Below are positions 9,084 through 17,174 of a DNA stretch of 64,000 nucleotides, piece by piece. The notes beneath the pieces are model-generated. The model made no database searches. It saw only the letters and a list, made by a program, of their open reading frames with translations, and was not told the DNA's origin. The DNA comes from Paenibacillus ginsengihumi DSM 21568. Its GTDB lineage: Bacteria > Bacillota > Bacilli > Paenibacillales > NBRC-103111. The position numbers and the translations under genes are program-made. The DNA is taken from the NCBI RefSeq assembly GCF_000380965.1, contig NZ_KB905549.1:72254-136253 (forward strand), in the 5' to 3' direction. Every line of letters starts with the position of its first letter. Position 1 is the stretch's first letter.

Positions 9084-10329
9084 CGGCAGCCTCCGTCACG
9101 GCGATTCTCGGAATGGCGGTAACGAATTTGCCGCCCCAATCGCGAATGCCGCCCATCTGCTCCATAATCTCTTCCTTCAAATTCCAGGGCAAAATAAGCA
9201 CATAATCCGGCTTCGTCTCCATGATCGCCTCCGGCGGCTTGATGGGAATGCGGGAGCCTGGCAAGTACAGCCCCTGCTTATGCGGGTTGCGGTCCACCGT
9301 ATATTCGATATCGTCAGCCCCGATTCCGCAGTAATTGAGCAGCGTATTGCCCTTGGCCGGAGCGCCGTAAGCGGCAATGCGCTTGCCGGATCGCCGCGCC
9401 TTTATGAAAAATCGCAGCACGTCCAGCCGCGTTTCCTTGACCTTGCGGTGGAAGTCGGCATAGCGTTCGAGCTGCAGCAGGCCGAAGCGGACCTCCTTCT
9501 TCACCAGATCGGCGACATGGCGCGTTGCCGGCTTGCCCGTGTCCCGCCGATGCTTGGCGAAGATGCGCAGCGAGCCTCCGTGCGTAGGAAGCTGCTCGAC
9601 ATCGAAGACCGCCAGCTCGTGGAACTCGAAAATGCGGATGAGCACAAGCAGCGAGAAATACGAGAAATGCTCGTGATAGATCGTATCGAACTGATTGCCC
9701 TGCATCAGCTTCATCAGATGGGGAACCTCGATCGTGATGACGCCATCCGGCTTGAGCAGCAACTTGAGCCCCTGCACGAAATCGTGCAGATCGGGGACAT
9801 GCGCCAGCACATTGTTGGCTACGATCAGGTCGGGGCGAATGCCCTCGGCAGCGAGCCGCCGGGCTGTCTGCACGCCGAAGAAGGCGACATCCGTTCGAAT
9901 CCCTTTGCGCTCGGCTGCGCGGGCGACGTTGGCGGCCGGTTCGATGCCGAGCGCCGGAATACCGCGCTTGCTGAAGTATTGCAGAAGATAGCCGTCATTG
10001 CTGGCAATTTCGACGATTTGCGATTGAGCGCCGTAGCCGAAGCGCGGGATCATCATCTCGACATATTGCCGGGCATGGTCCAGCCAGCTGTCCGAATACG
10101 AGCTGAAATAAGCGTAATCGCCGAAAATCGTCTCGGGAGGCTCGAACGCCTCCAATTGAACGAGAAAGCATCGATCGCAGACGAAGGCATGTAGCGGGTA
10201 ATAAGCTTCCTTGTCCTTCAGCGCTTCCGGACGCACATACGAATTGGCGAGCGGAGACATGCCCAAATCCGCAAAGCGATGCGTCAGCGGATGATGGCAG
10301 AAACGACAGCGTGACGCGGACACATCCAT
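9064..10329 (-). CDS. NDP-hexose C-methyltransferase (TylC3/CloU-like, zinc-finger containing)
   Basis: A protein of about 421 residues with three parts. An N-terminal zinc site has Cys pairs in CRFCHHPLTHRF and CDRCFLVQ. The SAM-binding domain contains IVEIASNDGYLLQYF and PDLIVANNVLAHVPDL. The C-terminal Rossmann-like part has IAAYGAPAKGNTLLNYCG. This is the layout of deoxysugar C-3-methyltransferases such as TylC3. HEHFSYFS and THGGSLR fit the conserved His-rich catalytic region. The start is uncertain. An AAAAAAGG tract lies 2 nt before the ATG at 10329 and 8 nt before an in-frame GTG at 10323. It heads the nine-gene operon and overlaps the SDR gene. The product is inferred to be a branched 6-deoxyhexose. 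Confidence 0.84.
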   Translation of the reverse strand: MDVSASRCRFCHHPLTHRFADLGMSPLANSYVRPEALKDKEAYYPLHAFVCDRCFLVQLEAFEPPETIFGDYAYFSSYSDSWLDHARQYVEMMIPRFGYGAQSQIVEIASNDGYLLQYFSKRGIPALGIEPAANVARAAERKGIRTDVAFFGVQTARRLAAEGIRPDLIVANNVLAHVPDLHDFVQGLKLLLKPDGVITIEVPHLMKLMQGNQFDTIYHEHFSYFSLLVLIRIFEFHELAVFDVEQLPTHGGSLRIFAKHRRDTGKPATRHVADLVKKEVRFGLLQLERYADFHRKVKETRLDVLRFFIKARRSGKRIAAYGAPAKGNTLLNYCGIGADDIEYTVDRNPHKQGLYLPGSRIPIKPPEAIMETKPDYVLILPWNLKEEIMEQMGGIRDWGGKFVTAIPRIAVTEAADGPGRR

Positions 10330-10494
10330 CACCTTTTTTCATGAAAGAATATCAATGCAGTATATGGCCGCAGAGCGCAGCTTGCCACTGACAAGCATAG
10401 AAAATAGATGGGCGAGGCAGCCGCCCTGTCAATCGTTGGGGTTCAGGAATACTATGCATGATAGATTGATAGACTGCGCTGCGAGGTGAAACGG

Positions 10495-11619
10495 ATGGAC
10501 GATTCCGGGAAGAAACGTCAGCCTCCCGACGGATACTATCTTGAGACCAGGGAATGGGTCCGGCAATCCGCAGCCGGCGCCTCCCTGGAGCAGGACTTGC
10601 TGATGCCGCTCTATGAGGACGAAACGGTCCTGCTCGCGGAGCCTGAAGGCATCGACCCGCCCCAGTGGCAGGGAGAGTTTCCCGTTCGCCAGGCCTTCGT
10701 CGCCATCGTTCCGAACGGGCGGGTGTGGGGGCTGAACGGAAGCGTGATCAGTCCCGACAACAAGCTGTTATGGGACGTATCGGATGCCAGGCCGCCGGAG
10801 AGCAACGAGGTATTCCACGCGGCGGAGCTGCCCCCTGTTGTCCGCAGCGAGGAAACGGTGGCGACGCTGGCCTGGATTTCCTACAACAATTATGCACACT
10901 GGCTGTTCGATATTTTGCCCCGCCTTCATCTGCTGCAGAGGAGCGGCATCGCCATTGGCCAATATATCGTAAACGGCGGACTGGCCCATCCGTACCAGCT
11001 GGAGACGCTGAGGATGCTCGGCATACCGGAAAGTCAGATCGTCTTTACCAGCGATACGTTTCATTTGGAGGCCAAAAGGCTGGTCGTCGCTTCGATTCCG
11101 AACCGGCTCGGGTATCCGGGATGGGTGTTCGATTTTTTGCGCCGATCATTCCGGGACAGCCAGAAGATCGCTCCGCTGGCCGGATACGATCGAATTTACG
11201 TCAGCCGGGAAGATTCCGCATACCGGCATGTAGTGAACGAGGACGAGGTAATGCAGGCGCTCGGCCCCCTCGGCTTCCGCAAGGTCGTGCTCGGCCCTTT
11301 ATCATTCAAAGACAAAATGAGACTCTTCGCCTCGGCCCAGGTCATTGTCGCTCCGCTTGGCGCCGGGCTGGCCAATGTCGTGTTCTGCCGCCCGGGAACG
11401 AAGGTGATGGAGTTTTCCAACCGCTCCTTCGTCTCCACCGATTTCTGGAAATTCAGCCGATACGCCGGCTTGCAATACTATCACATGATTTGCGAGGAAG
11501 AAACCGCGCAGCTGCCGGATTTGCCGAAGCTGCATTTGGATTGGCACATCTGGACGAGAAACATTCGGGTCGATCCGGCCAAGCTGCTGCGCTTGCTGGC
11601 GCATGCCGGCATCCGCTAA
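10495..11619 (+). CDS. Glycosyltransferase family 61 protein (paralogue 2 of 3)
   Basis: A 374-residue GT61 enzyme closely related to the proteins at 2873 and 14770. It has YNNYAHWLFDILPRLHLLQRS in the centre, the shared IYVSREDSAYRHVVNEDEV, and the signature IVAPLGAGLANVVFCRPGTK followed by VMEFSNRS. One difference from paralogue 1 is the usual APHG core, which here reads APLG, so the His is replaced by Leu. Paralogues 1 and 3 keep His, and activity may be altered. I chose the ATG at 10495, which has GAGGTGA five bases upstream, over the in-frame GTG at 10486 inside that site. It is divergent from the methyltransferase operon and followed by an FkbM methyltransferase gene. Confidence 0.85.
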   Translation: MDDSGKKRQPPDGYYLETREWVRQSAAGASLEQDLLMPLYEDETVLLAEPEGIDPPQWQGEFPVRQAFVAIVPNGRVWGLNGSVISPDNKLLWDVSDARPPESNEVFHAAELPPVVRSEETVATLAWISYNNYAHWLFDILPRLHLLQRSGIAIGQYIVNGGLAHPYQLETLRMLGIPESQIVFTSDTFHLEAKRLVVASIPNRLGYPGWVFDFLRRSFRDSQKIAPLAGYDRIYVSREDSAYRHVVNEDEVMQALGPLGFRKVVLGPLSFKDKMRLFASAQVIVAPLGAGLANVVFCRPGTKVMEFSNRSFVSTDFWKFSRYAGLQYYHMICEEETAQLPDLPKLHLDWHIWTRNIRVDPAKLLRLLAHAGIR

Positions 11620-11634
11620 AGGAGATGAACAAGC

Positions 11635-12426
11635 ATGAGCTTGAATGAGATGGTGATTCATAAAAACGGAGCCCAATTTAAAGTGAAGCCCAAAAACGAT
11701 TGGGGCATGTGGGTGTGGCACGAAATGCTGAGAAACTCCTGGGAGGAGGATACCTTTGCCATCTTCGACCGTTTCCTTCATCCCAAGCGCCCTTATCTCG
11801 ATATCGGCGCCTGGATCGGTCCGACCGTGCTGTACGGCGCTCAAAGGGCGAAGCATGTATTCGCCGTAGAGCCCGATCCCGTCGATTTTCAGGAGCTGCA
11901 GGAAAACTTGTCGTTAAACCCCGATATCCAGCCGAAGGTAACGTGCATTCATGCCGCCGTGTCTGCCGTGTCCGGAACTGCGCGGCTGTATAAGCGGGAC
12001 GCCTTCGGCAGCTCCCAATCCAGCCTGCTCTCCACCCTCTCCGACGAATATTACGATGTTAGAGCGGCTACGATCGAGGAATTGCTGGCGGAGCACAGCA
12101 TGCACGACGTTAACTTCGTCAAGATGGATATCGAGGCGGGGGAATACGTGTTGGTTCCGGCCATGCACGCTTATTTGAAGAGCTGTCGACCGACGCTGTA
12201 TTTATCGCTCCATCCCCAATTTCTGAACGATCATCTCCGCTCGGCAGCGGCGCAAGGCGCAGGAGGGGAGGCGCCCGGCGATCCGCGGGCTTTAACGGAA
12301 AATGTGCTGGTTCACCTCGATTTCTACAAATATATATACGATACTGCCGGAAAGCCGGCAAGCAAAGACGACATCTTGAAGGTGCCGCAGTTCGGGCAGT
12401 TCGTGTTCACGGATAAACGGTGGTAG
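11635..12426 (+). CDS. FkbM-family SAM-dependent methyltransferase
   Basis: A 263-residue class I methyltransferase. The SAM site is PYLDIGAWIGPTVLYGA near residue 50, with the acidic end of strand two in VFAVEPDPVDFQELQ. VNFVKMDIEAGEYVLVPAM is the hallmark FkbM motif. FkbM enzymes O-methylate sugars or secondary metabolites and are common in surface-polysaccharide loci. Its ATG follows AAAGGAGATGAACAAGC, and the gene starts 15 bp after the GT61 stop codon, so the two are co-transcribed. O-methylation of one glycan residue is the likely role. Which sugar is methylated is not visible. Confidence 0.85.
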   Translation: MSLNEMVIHKNGAQFKVKPKNDWGMWVWHEMLRNSWEEDTFAIFDRFLHPKRPYLDIGAWIGPTVLYGAQRAKHVFAVEPDPVDFQELQENLSLNPDIQPKVTCIHAAVSAVSGTARLYKRDAFGSSQSSLLSTLSDEYYDVRAATIEELLAEHSMHDVNFVKMDIEAGEYVLVPAMHAYLKSCRPTLYLSLHPQFLNDHLRSAAAQGAGGEAPGDPRALTENVLVHLDFYKYIYDTAGKPASKDDILKVPQFGQFVFTDKRW

Positions 12427-12506
12427 TCCGCCAGGCAGGGCTGCACGTCGGGCACAACCTCCCGGAATGAGCTTCGCAGCACAACGATCGCGAACAATCG
12501 CCGGGA

Positions 12507-12535
12507 TTGACATCCAGCAGCGAATCTACTAGAAT
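12507..12535 (+). promoter_or_regulatory. Sigma-A type promoter upstream of the siderophore-binding protein gene
   Basis: TTGACA at 12507-12512 and TAGAAT at 12530-12535 are separated by exactly 17 bp. This is a near-consensus vegetative promoter. Transcription would start near 12542, just upstream of the Fur box. Confidence 0.75.
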
Positions 12536-12549
12536 GAAACTCGGATTGT

Positions 12550-12568
12550 TAATGATAATCATTATCAT
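12550..12568 (+). promoter_or_regulatory. Fur box
   Basis: AATGATAATCATTATCATT is a perfect 9-1-9 palindrome that matches the classical 19-bp Fur operator. It lies between the sigma-A promoter and the start codon of the iron-siderophore binding protein gene, where Fur-iron would block transcription when iron is plentiful. Confidence 0.92.
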
Positions 12569-12622
12569 TGATTCGCATTGCCCGAAATGCCCGAATGGCC
12601 CGATAGGAGGACATATGTACCC

Positions 12623-13572
12623 ATGAACGTTAAACCATCCTTCATGACGAGTATCGCCTTGCTGCTATTGGTCGTCATTGCGAGCGCGTGCGGCAAGGCT
12701 GCGGACTCTTCCTCTTCTCCGGGAGCCAACACGCCGCAGCCGGCCGCCAACGAGACATCCGGTACGCGCACTTACGAGTCCGAGACAGGTCCGCTCGAAA
12801 TTCCGGCCAATCCCCAGAGAATCGTCGCCCTCGACTATGGGACGAACGTTTACTCGCTGGGCGGCAAGCTGGTCGGCGTGGATGAGTGGACGATGGGGAA
12901 CAAGCTGTTTTCTGAGCAACTGAAAGGGGTGGCCGTCGTCTCGGAGACTAATCTGGAGAGCGTCATGGCGCAAAACCCCGACCTGATTACGCCGGCGCGC
13001 ACATGAAAAATCTCGAGGAGCTCGGCAAAATCGCACCGACTGTCGTGTACACGTGGGGCAAGCTGGACTACCTTGAGCAGCAGCGGGAGATCGGCAAGCT
13101 GCTGAACAAGGAGGCGGAAGCGCAGCAGTGGATCGACGCTTTCAAACAGCGTACCGCAGCGATGGGCCAAGAGATTAAAGCCAAATTCGGCGACGATGTG
13201 TCCGTGACGGTGTTCGAAGCGGGCCCCAAGGAATTCTATGTGCTTGGCAACAATTGGGCGCGCGGCACCGAGATTCTGTACCAGGCGATGGGCCTGGCCA
13301 TGCCGGAGAAAGTCAAGCAGGATGCGCTTGGCCCCGGCTACTACACGCTGTCGCAGGAAGTCATGCCCGAGTACGCCGGCGATTTCATTGTCCTTAGCAG
13401 AAGCGCGACAGGCACAAACGAATTTATGAACAGCGAGATCTGGAAGAGCATTCCGGCCGTCAAAAACAACCGCGTCATCGAGATCGATACGGAGTCATCC
13501 AGCTACAGCGATCCGATTACGCTCGATTATTTGATGAACATCTTCAGGGACGGTTTCCTTGGCAAGCAATAA
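12623..13572 (+). pseudogene. Iron-siderophore ABC transporter substrate-binding lipoprotein, interrupted by a one-base frameshift
   Basis: The N-terminal part (12623-13006) encodes a lipoprotein signal peptide ending in IASAC and the start of a class III periplasmic-binding fold (IPANPQRIVALDYGTNVYSLG). The frame stops at 13004-13006. The second part continues in the +1 frame from about 12990 (AGAHMKNLEELGKIAPTVVY) to 13572. Restoring one base in the ATTACGCC stretch near 12988 would read NPDLIIAGAHMKNLEEL, exactly the sequence expected for FatB/YclQ-like binding proteins. So this is a recent deletion or a sequencing error. AGGAGG lies 12 nt before the ATG. No permease or ATPase gene is adjacent. 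If intact, it would bind a ferric siderophore at the cell surface. Confidence 0.85.
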
Positions 13573-13582
13573 ACCGGCAATC

Positions 13583-13618
13583 AATGGCGCGCACAGCCGA
13601 CCGGCTGTGCGCGCCATT
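13583..13618. terminator. Long perfect hairpin between convergent genes
   Basis: A 16-bp arm at 13583-13598 pairs perfectly with 13603-13618 around a 4-base loop. It lies between the binding-protein gene and the convergent rfbG. There is no long T-run on either side, so termination is inferred from position and stem strength. Confidence 0.6.
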
Positions 13619-13670
13619 TGCGGTTTCAGGAAGCGGCGCGGGCATGCCGCCCGCCATATCCATATATCGC

Positions 13671-14750
13671 TTACGCATCGTATTCCGCAATTTGCGCCAG
13701 ACAAAGCTCTCTGGCGTCTTGACCAGCTTGATACGCCTTCGTCCACTCTACCGTCTTGCGGATCGCCTGATCCAGGCGCCATCTCGGGGACCAGCCGAGT
13801 TCGCTTTTCGCCTTGGAGCAGTCCAGCTTGAGCGCGTGCGCTTCGGGCGGATGCTCCCCTGGCTGAACGGAGTAAGCGGTGCCCGCCCCCCACATCTCGC
13901 ACACCTTGCGCACGACGCTTTCGACCGGCTGGACGTCCTGATCGTCGGGGCCGAAATTCCAGCCGCCCGAATACGCAGGGCCTTCCTCGTACAGCCGCTG
14001 CGCCAGCAGCAAATATCCGGAGAGCGGCTCCAGCACATGCTGCCACGGCCTGGTAGCCCCGGGATGGCGAAGCTCGATAGGCTCGCCGCATGCCAGCGCG
14101 CGAAGGCAATCGGGAAGCAGCCTGTCCGCCGCCCAGTCGCCGCCCCCGATCACGTTGCCCGCCCTTGCCGAGGCGACGGCGACGCCGTGGGAGGCATGTG
14201 CCGCCGGAGAAAAATAGGAGCTGCGGTAACAGGCGGCAATCAGCTCGGAGCATGCCTTGCTGCTGGAATACGGGTCGTGCCCGCCCAGCGGATCGCTCTC
14301 CCTGTAGCCCCATGGCCATTCCTGATTCTCATAGCATTTGTCGGTCGTCACATGGACGACGGCCTTGATTCGCCGCTTCCCGTTGGCAACGATCCGCACC
14401 GCTTCGAACAGATGGACTGTCCCCATGACATTCGTCTCGTACGTCTGCACCGGCATCCGGTAGCCTGTTCTGACCAGCGGCTGGGCGGCCATATGGATCA
14501 CGATGTCCGGGTTCGCTTCGTCCATCGTCCGCACAAGGCGTTCGAGCTGCCGAACGTCCCCTGTAACGGTTCGCGTACAGCCGCCTACCCTACCGGCTTC
14601 GAACAGGCTGGGGCGGGTCGGCGGAGCTAGCGAATAACCCGTCAGCACGGCGCCTAACGAATGGAGCCACATGCTGAGCCAGGAGCCCTTAAATCCGGTA
14701 TGTCCAGTCACAAATACACGTTTTCCTTGCCAAAATTGCCTGTCGATCAT
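13671..14750 (-). CDS. rfbG: CDP-glucose 4,6-dehydratase
   Basis: A 359-residue SDR with the Rossmann motif VFVTGHTGFKGSWLS (residues 12-26), the active-site stretch TTDKCYEN (135-142) and Y161-x3-K165 in YSSSKACSEL. GHTGFKGSWLS and the RAGNVIGGGDWA block are diagnostic of CDP-glucose 4,6-dehydratase rather than the dTDP enzyme. It converts CDP-D-glucose to CDP-4-keto-6-deoxyglucose in the cytoplasm. It is the last gene of the manC operon. The matching cytidylyltransferase, rfbF, lies five genes upstream in the same operon. Downstream conversion would use the C-methyltransferase and SDR at 8178-10329. Confidence 0.93.
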   Translation of the reverse strand: MIDRQFWQGKRVFVTGHTGFKGSWLSMWLHSLGAVLTGYSLAPPTRPSLFEAGRVGGCTRTVTGDVRQLERLVRTMDEANPDIVIHMAAQPLVRTGYRMPVQTYETNVMGTVHLFEAVRIVANGKRRIKAVVHVTTDKCYENQEWPWGYRESDPLGGHDPYSSSKACSELIAACYRSSYFSPAAHASHGVAVASARAGNVIGGGDWAADRLLPDCLRALACGEPIELRHPGATRPWQHVLEPLSGYLLLAQRLYEEGPAYSGGWNFGPDDQDVQPVESVVRKVCEMWGAGTAYSVQPGEHPPEAHALKLDCSKAKSELGWSPRWRLDQAIRKTVEWTKAYQAGQDARELCLAQIAEYDA

Positions 14751-14769
14751 CCTCTATCACCTCGCAATG

Positions 14770-15876
14770 CTACGAAGTCGCCGGCGGCCGTCCTGCACAA
14801 TCCAGCGTCTGCAGCAGCCTGGCGACATCGACGACGATATCGTCCAGCTGCGGCGCCTCCTTGGGCGGATATTGCGCGTCGCAGACCAGGTTGTAGTAAT
14901 CGAGCCGCATATGATGGCTGAGTATCCAAAAATGAGTGCTCGTCGCCGAGTTTCGGGCCAGCAGCTCGACGACCTTCGTCCCCGGGCCGCAGAAGACCAG
15001 ATTGGCCAATCCCGCGCCATGCGGAGACACGATCCATTCGGCAGAATGGAATAGGCGAACCTGCTCCTCGAAGGGCAGCGAACCGAGCACTACTTTTTTA
15101 AACCCTCTCGCGATTAACGGCTGCAATACTGCTTCCTCGTTAACTACCTTCCGCTTGGGGGAATCGTCCCGGCTTATATAAATGCGCGCGTATTCGCCGC
15201 TTTTCGGCAAGCGCGACGGCAGCAGCCGGCTGCGCACATAATCGCAGGCCCATTTCGGGCAGATGCCGAGCCTTGCGGGCAGGGCGGGAACGACCAGCTT
15301 GGCGGCGCGGCAATGAAACTGATTGTTGCCGATTTGAACGATTCGGCTCTCCGGGATGCCTAGCAAAGACAGCGTATCGAGCTGGTAGCGGAGAGGAAGG
15401 ATGCCGAAGACGTACTTGTCAATCGTCAGGCCGCTCTCCTCCAGCAAATGCAGGCGCGGCAATATATCGATAAGCCAATGATAGTAGTTGTACTGCAGCG
15501 GCGAGACGAGAACGGCCCACGTTTCCTCGAAGTCGGCAAGCCGCGGCAACGGGGAACGGACGGGAAGACTCCACCACTCGGGAAAGCCCGCATCCATGAG
15601 CAGCTTGTTGTCCGGCGTGACGACTTCCCCCGACCACACCTCCGCATGCATCGGCGCCCCTCCCCAAATGCGACCTTCGGGCATCACGGCAACGTAAGCC
15701 GGGCGATACCGGAACTCCGCAGGCCAGCGGAAGGCAAAGGGCCCCTTCGGCTGCGGCGGGCAAACGGTCTCGGCCGGATACACTTCCCGATAACTGCCGC
15801 CGCTGCCCGCGCCGGATTGCTCGAACCATTCCTTGGCCGTCTCATATACGCCGTCCGGAGGAAGTGCCGGCTTCAT
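14770..15876 (-). CDS. Glycosyltransferase family 61 protein (paralogue 3 of 3)
   Basis: A 368-residue GT61 enzyme. It has YNYYHWLIDILPRLHLLEESG in the centre, the shared IYISRDDSPKRKVVNEEAV, and the C-terminal signature WIVSPHGAGLANLVFCGPG then VVELLARNS. The canonical His of the PHG core is present. The start overlaps the end of the upstream GT4 gene by the ATGA arrangement at 15873-15876, so translation is coupled. Length and residue pattern match the other two GT61 paralogues of the window. It is the penultimate gene of the manC-to-rfbG operon. The sugar it transfers is unknown. Confidence 0.87.
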   Translation of the reverse strand: MKPALPPDGVYETAKEWFEQSGAGSGGSYREVYPAETVCPPQPKGPFAFRWPAEFRYRPAYVAVMPEGRIWGGAPMHAEVWSGEVVTPDNKLLMDAGFPEWWSLPVRSPLPRLADFEETWAVLVSPLQYNYYHWLIDILPRLHLLEESGLTIDKYVFGILPLRYQLDTLSLLGIPESRIVQIGNNQFHCRAAKLVVPALPARLGICPKWACDYVRSRLLPSRLPKSGEYARIYISRDDSPKRKVVNEEAVLQPLIARGFKKVVLGSLPFEEQVRLFHSAEWIVSPHGAGLANLVFCGPGTKVVELLARNSATSTHFWILSHHMRLDYYNLVCDAQYPPKEAPQLDDIVVDVARLLQTLDCAGRPPATS

Positions 15877-17174
15877 TGGTCTTCCTCCTTATATGCTTCG
15901 GTGGACGTATCCTTGTACGCATCCATGCGTGTGTCCTTGTACGCACCCATGCATATATCCTTGTACGCATCCATGTTCGTGTCCTTGTACGCATCCTTCG
16001 CAAATTGAACGATTTGCCGGGCGATCCGCTCCCCGTCGAAAGCCGTCCGCGCATACCGCCGCGCCTTCGCAGCCAGCCGCTTGCGGTATCGGCTGTCGTC
16101 CATCAACGCTTGCAGCGCCTGCCTGATGGAGCCGATCTCCTCCGCGTCGACCTTGATTTTGATCACGGTATCGTCCGGCAGCTCCGAGAACCAGCCGATG
16201 TCCGACACGAGGCAAGGCTTGCCGGCCGCCATGGCCCGGACCAATGCGGCGGATGTCTCTCCCATATAAGGATATCGCAAATTAATGACGACTTCGGCGC
16301 TGAGCAGCAGTTTATCGAATTCGCTTCTCGGCGCGTAGCCGGTAAGGATGACATACTCGTTCAGCTGAAGCTCATCGACCAGACGCCGCGTATAATCCCA
16401 GTCGCCGACGATGAAATATTTGAATTTGTAATCGTTCCGCAGCTCGGACAGCGCATAGAGCACCTGGTGAATGCGCTTGTTTGGCGTAATATAGCCGAAG
16501 GAGGCGAGCATCGTCTCACCCTCCTGCAGCCCGTATTTGCTGCGGATTTGCCGCGCGATCGGTTTGACGCGCCTTGACTCGAGCGGCCGGGCAAAATGAA
16601 TGCTCATGCACCGGACGTCCGGCCTCACATCCATGACCATTCGTTTCGTATACTCCGAATGAACGAGTATTCCTTTCGCCGCTTCGATGGCCCTTCTGTT
16701 CAAAGGATGGTTCTGGGGCGTGCGGTATTGCAGCGGCGGCAGCGGGCCTGCCAAAATGCGCAAGCCTTCCTCATATCCCTCCTGTCCGCCGTTATATCGC
16801 ATCTCCTCCAGAAACAGCTCCTTGCTGTTCCTCACATCGAGACAATATCCCGCAAGCAAATAAAACAGCACAAAATCGTGCAGGATGACGACGCCGGGAT
16901 ACTGCAGCAGCACGTCGTATATCGCGGCATGGTAGCCGGGATTGTTGCCCAGGTTGTAAATGATCGCATCGTATTCGCTCAGCCGGGCGAGCTGCTCACG
17001 ATCGGAATAATCGACCACGCGGCAGGTTTGCCTGATCTCAGGGCTCGCCGGCTCGTATCCGTGCACCCAAACATCCACCTCGCATTCCCGAACGAGGAAG
17101 CGGAGCAGCTGCTCGGAGTAATCGGATATGCCGCTGCGCTGCGGGCTCAATGGGCTGAAATAAGCAAGCTTCAT
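15873..17174 (-). CDS. GT4 glycosyltransferase with C-terminal octapeptide repeats
   Basis: A 433-residue GT-B protein. KLAYFSPLSPQRSGISDYSEQ begins the acceptor domain. ASFGYITPNKRIHQVLYAL and YMGETSAALVRAMAAGKPC mark the donor domain. The last 40 residues are five copies of an eight-residue unit, DAYKDTNM, DAYKDICM, GAYKDTRM, DAYKDTST and EAYKEEDQ, encoded by 24-bp DNA repeats. Such a tail is not part of the GT4 fold. I start the protein at the ATG at 17174, which overlaps the upstream stop codon in the ATGA manner, rather than ten codons earlier. It is coupled to GT4 and GT61 neighbours. Specificity is unknown. Confidence 0.84.
   Translation of the reverse strand: MKLAYFSPLSPQRSGISDYSEQLLRFLVRECEVDVWVHGYEPASPEIRQTCRVVDYSDREQLARLSEYDAIIYNLGNNPGYHAAIYDVLLQYPGVVILHDFVLFYLLAGYCLDVRNSKELFLEEMRYNGGQEGYEEGLRILAGPLPPLQYRTPQNHPLNRRAIEAAKGILVHSEYTKRMVMDVRPDVRCMSIHFARPLESRRVKPIARQIRSKYGLQEGETMLASFGYITPNKRIHQVLYALSELRNDYKFKYFIVGDWDYTRRLVDELQLNEYVILTGYAPRSEFDKLLLSAEVVINLRYPYMGETSAALVRAMAAGKPCLVSDIGWFSELPDDTVIKIKVDAEEIGSIRQALQALMDDSRYRKRLAAKARRYARTAFDGERIARQIVQFAKDAYKDTNMDAYKDICMGAYKDTRMDAYKDTSTEAYKEEDQ
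15893..16004 (-). repeat. 24-bp in-frame tandem repeats (octapeptide-coding)
   Basis: Units of the form GCATCCATGxxxGTGTCCTTGTAC on the plus strand recur with a strict 24-bp period four to five times, with scattered substitutions. They encode the (D/G)AYKD(T/I)xM tail of the GT4 gene. In-frame copy-number change would leave the enzyme intact. Confidence 0.88.
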
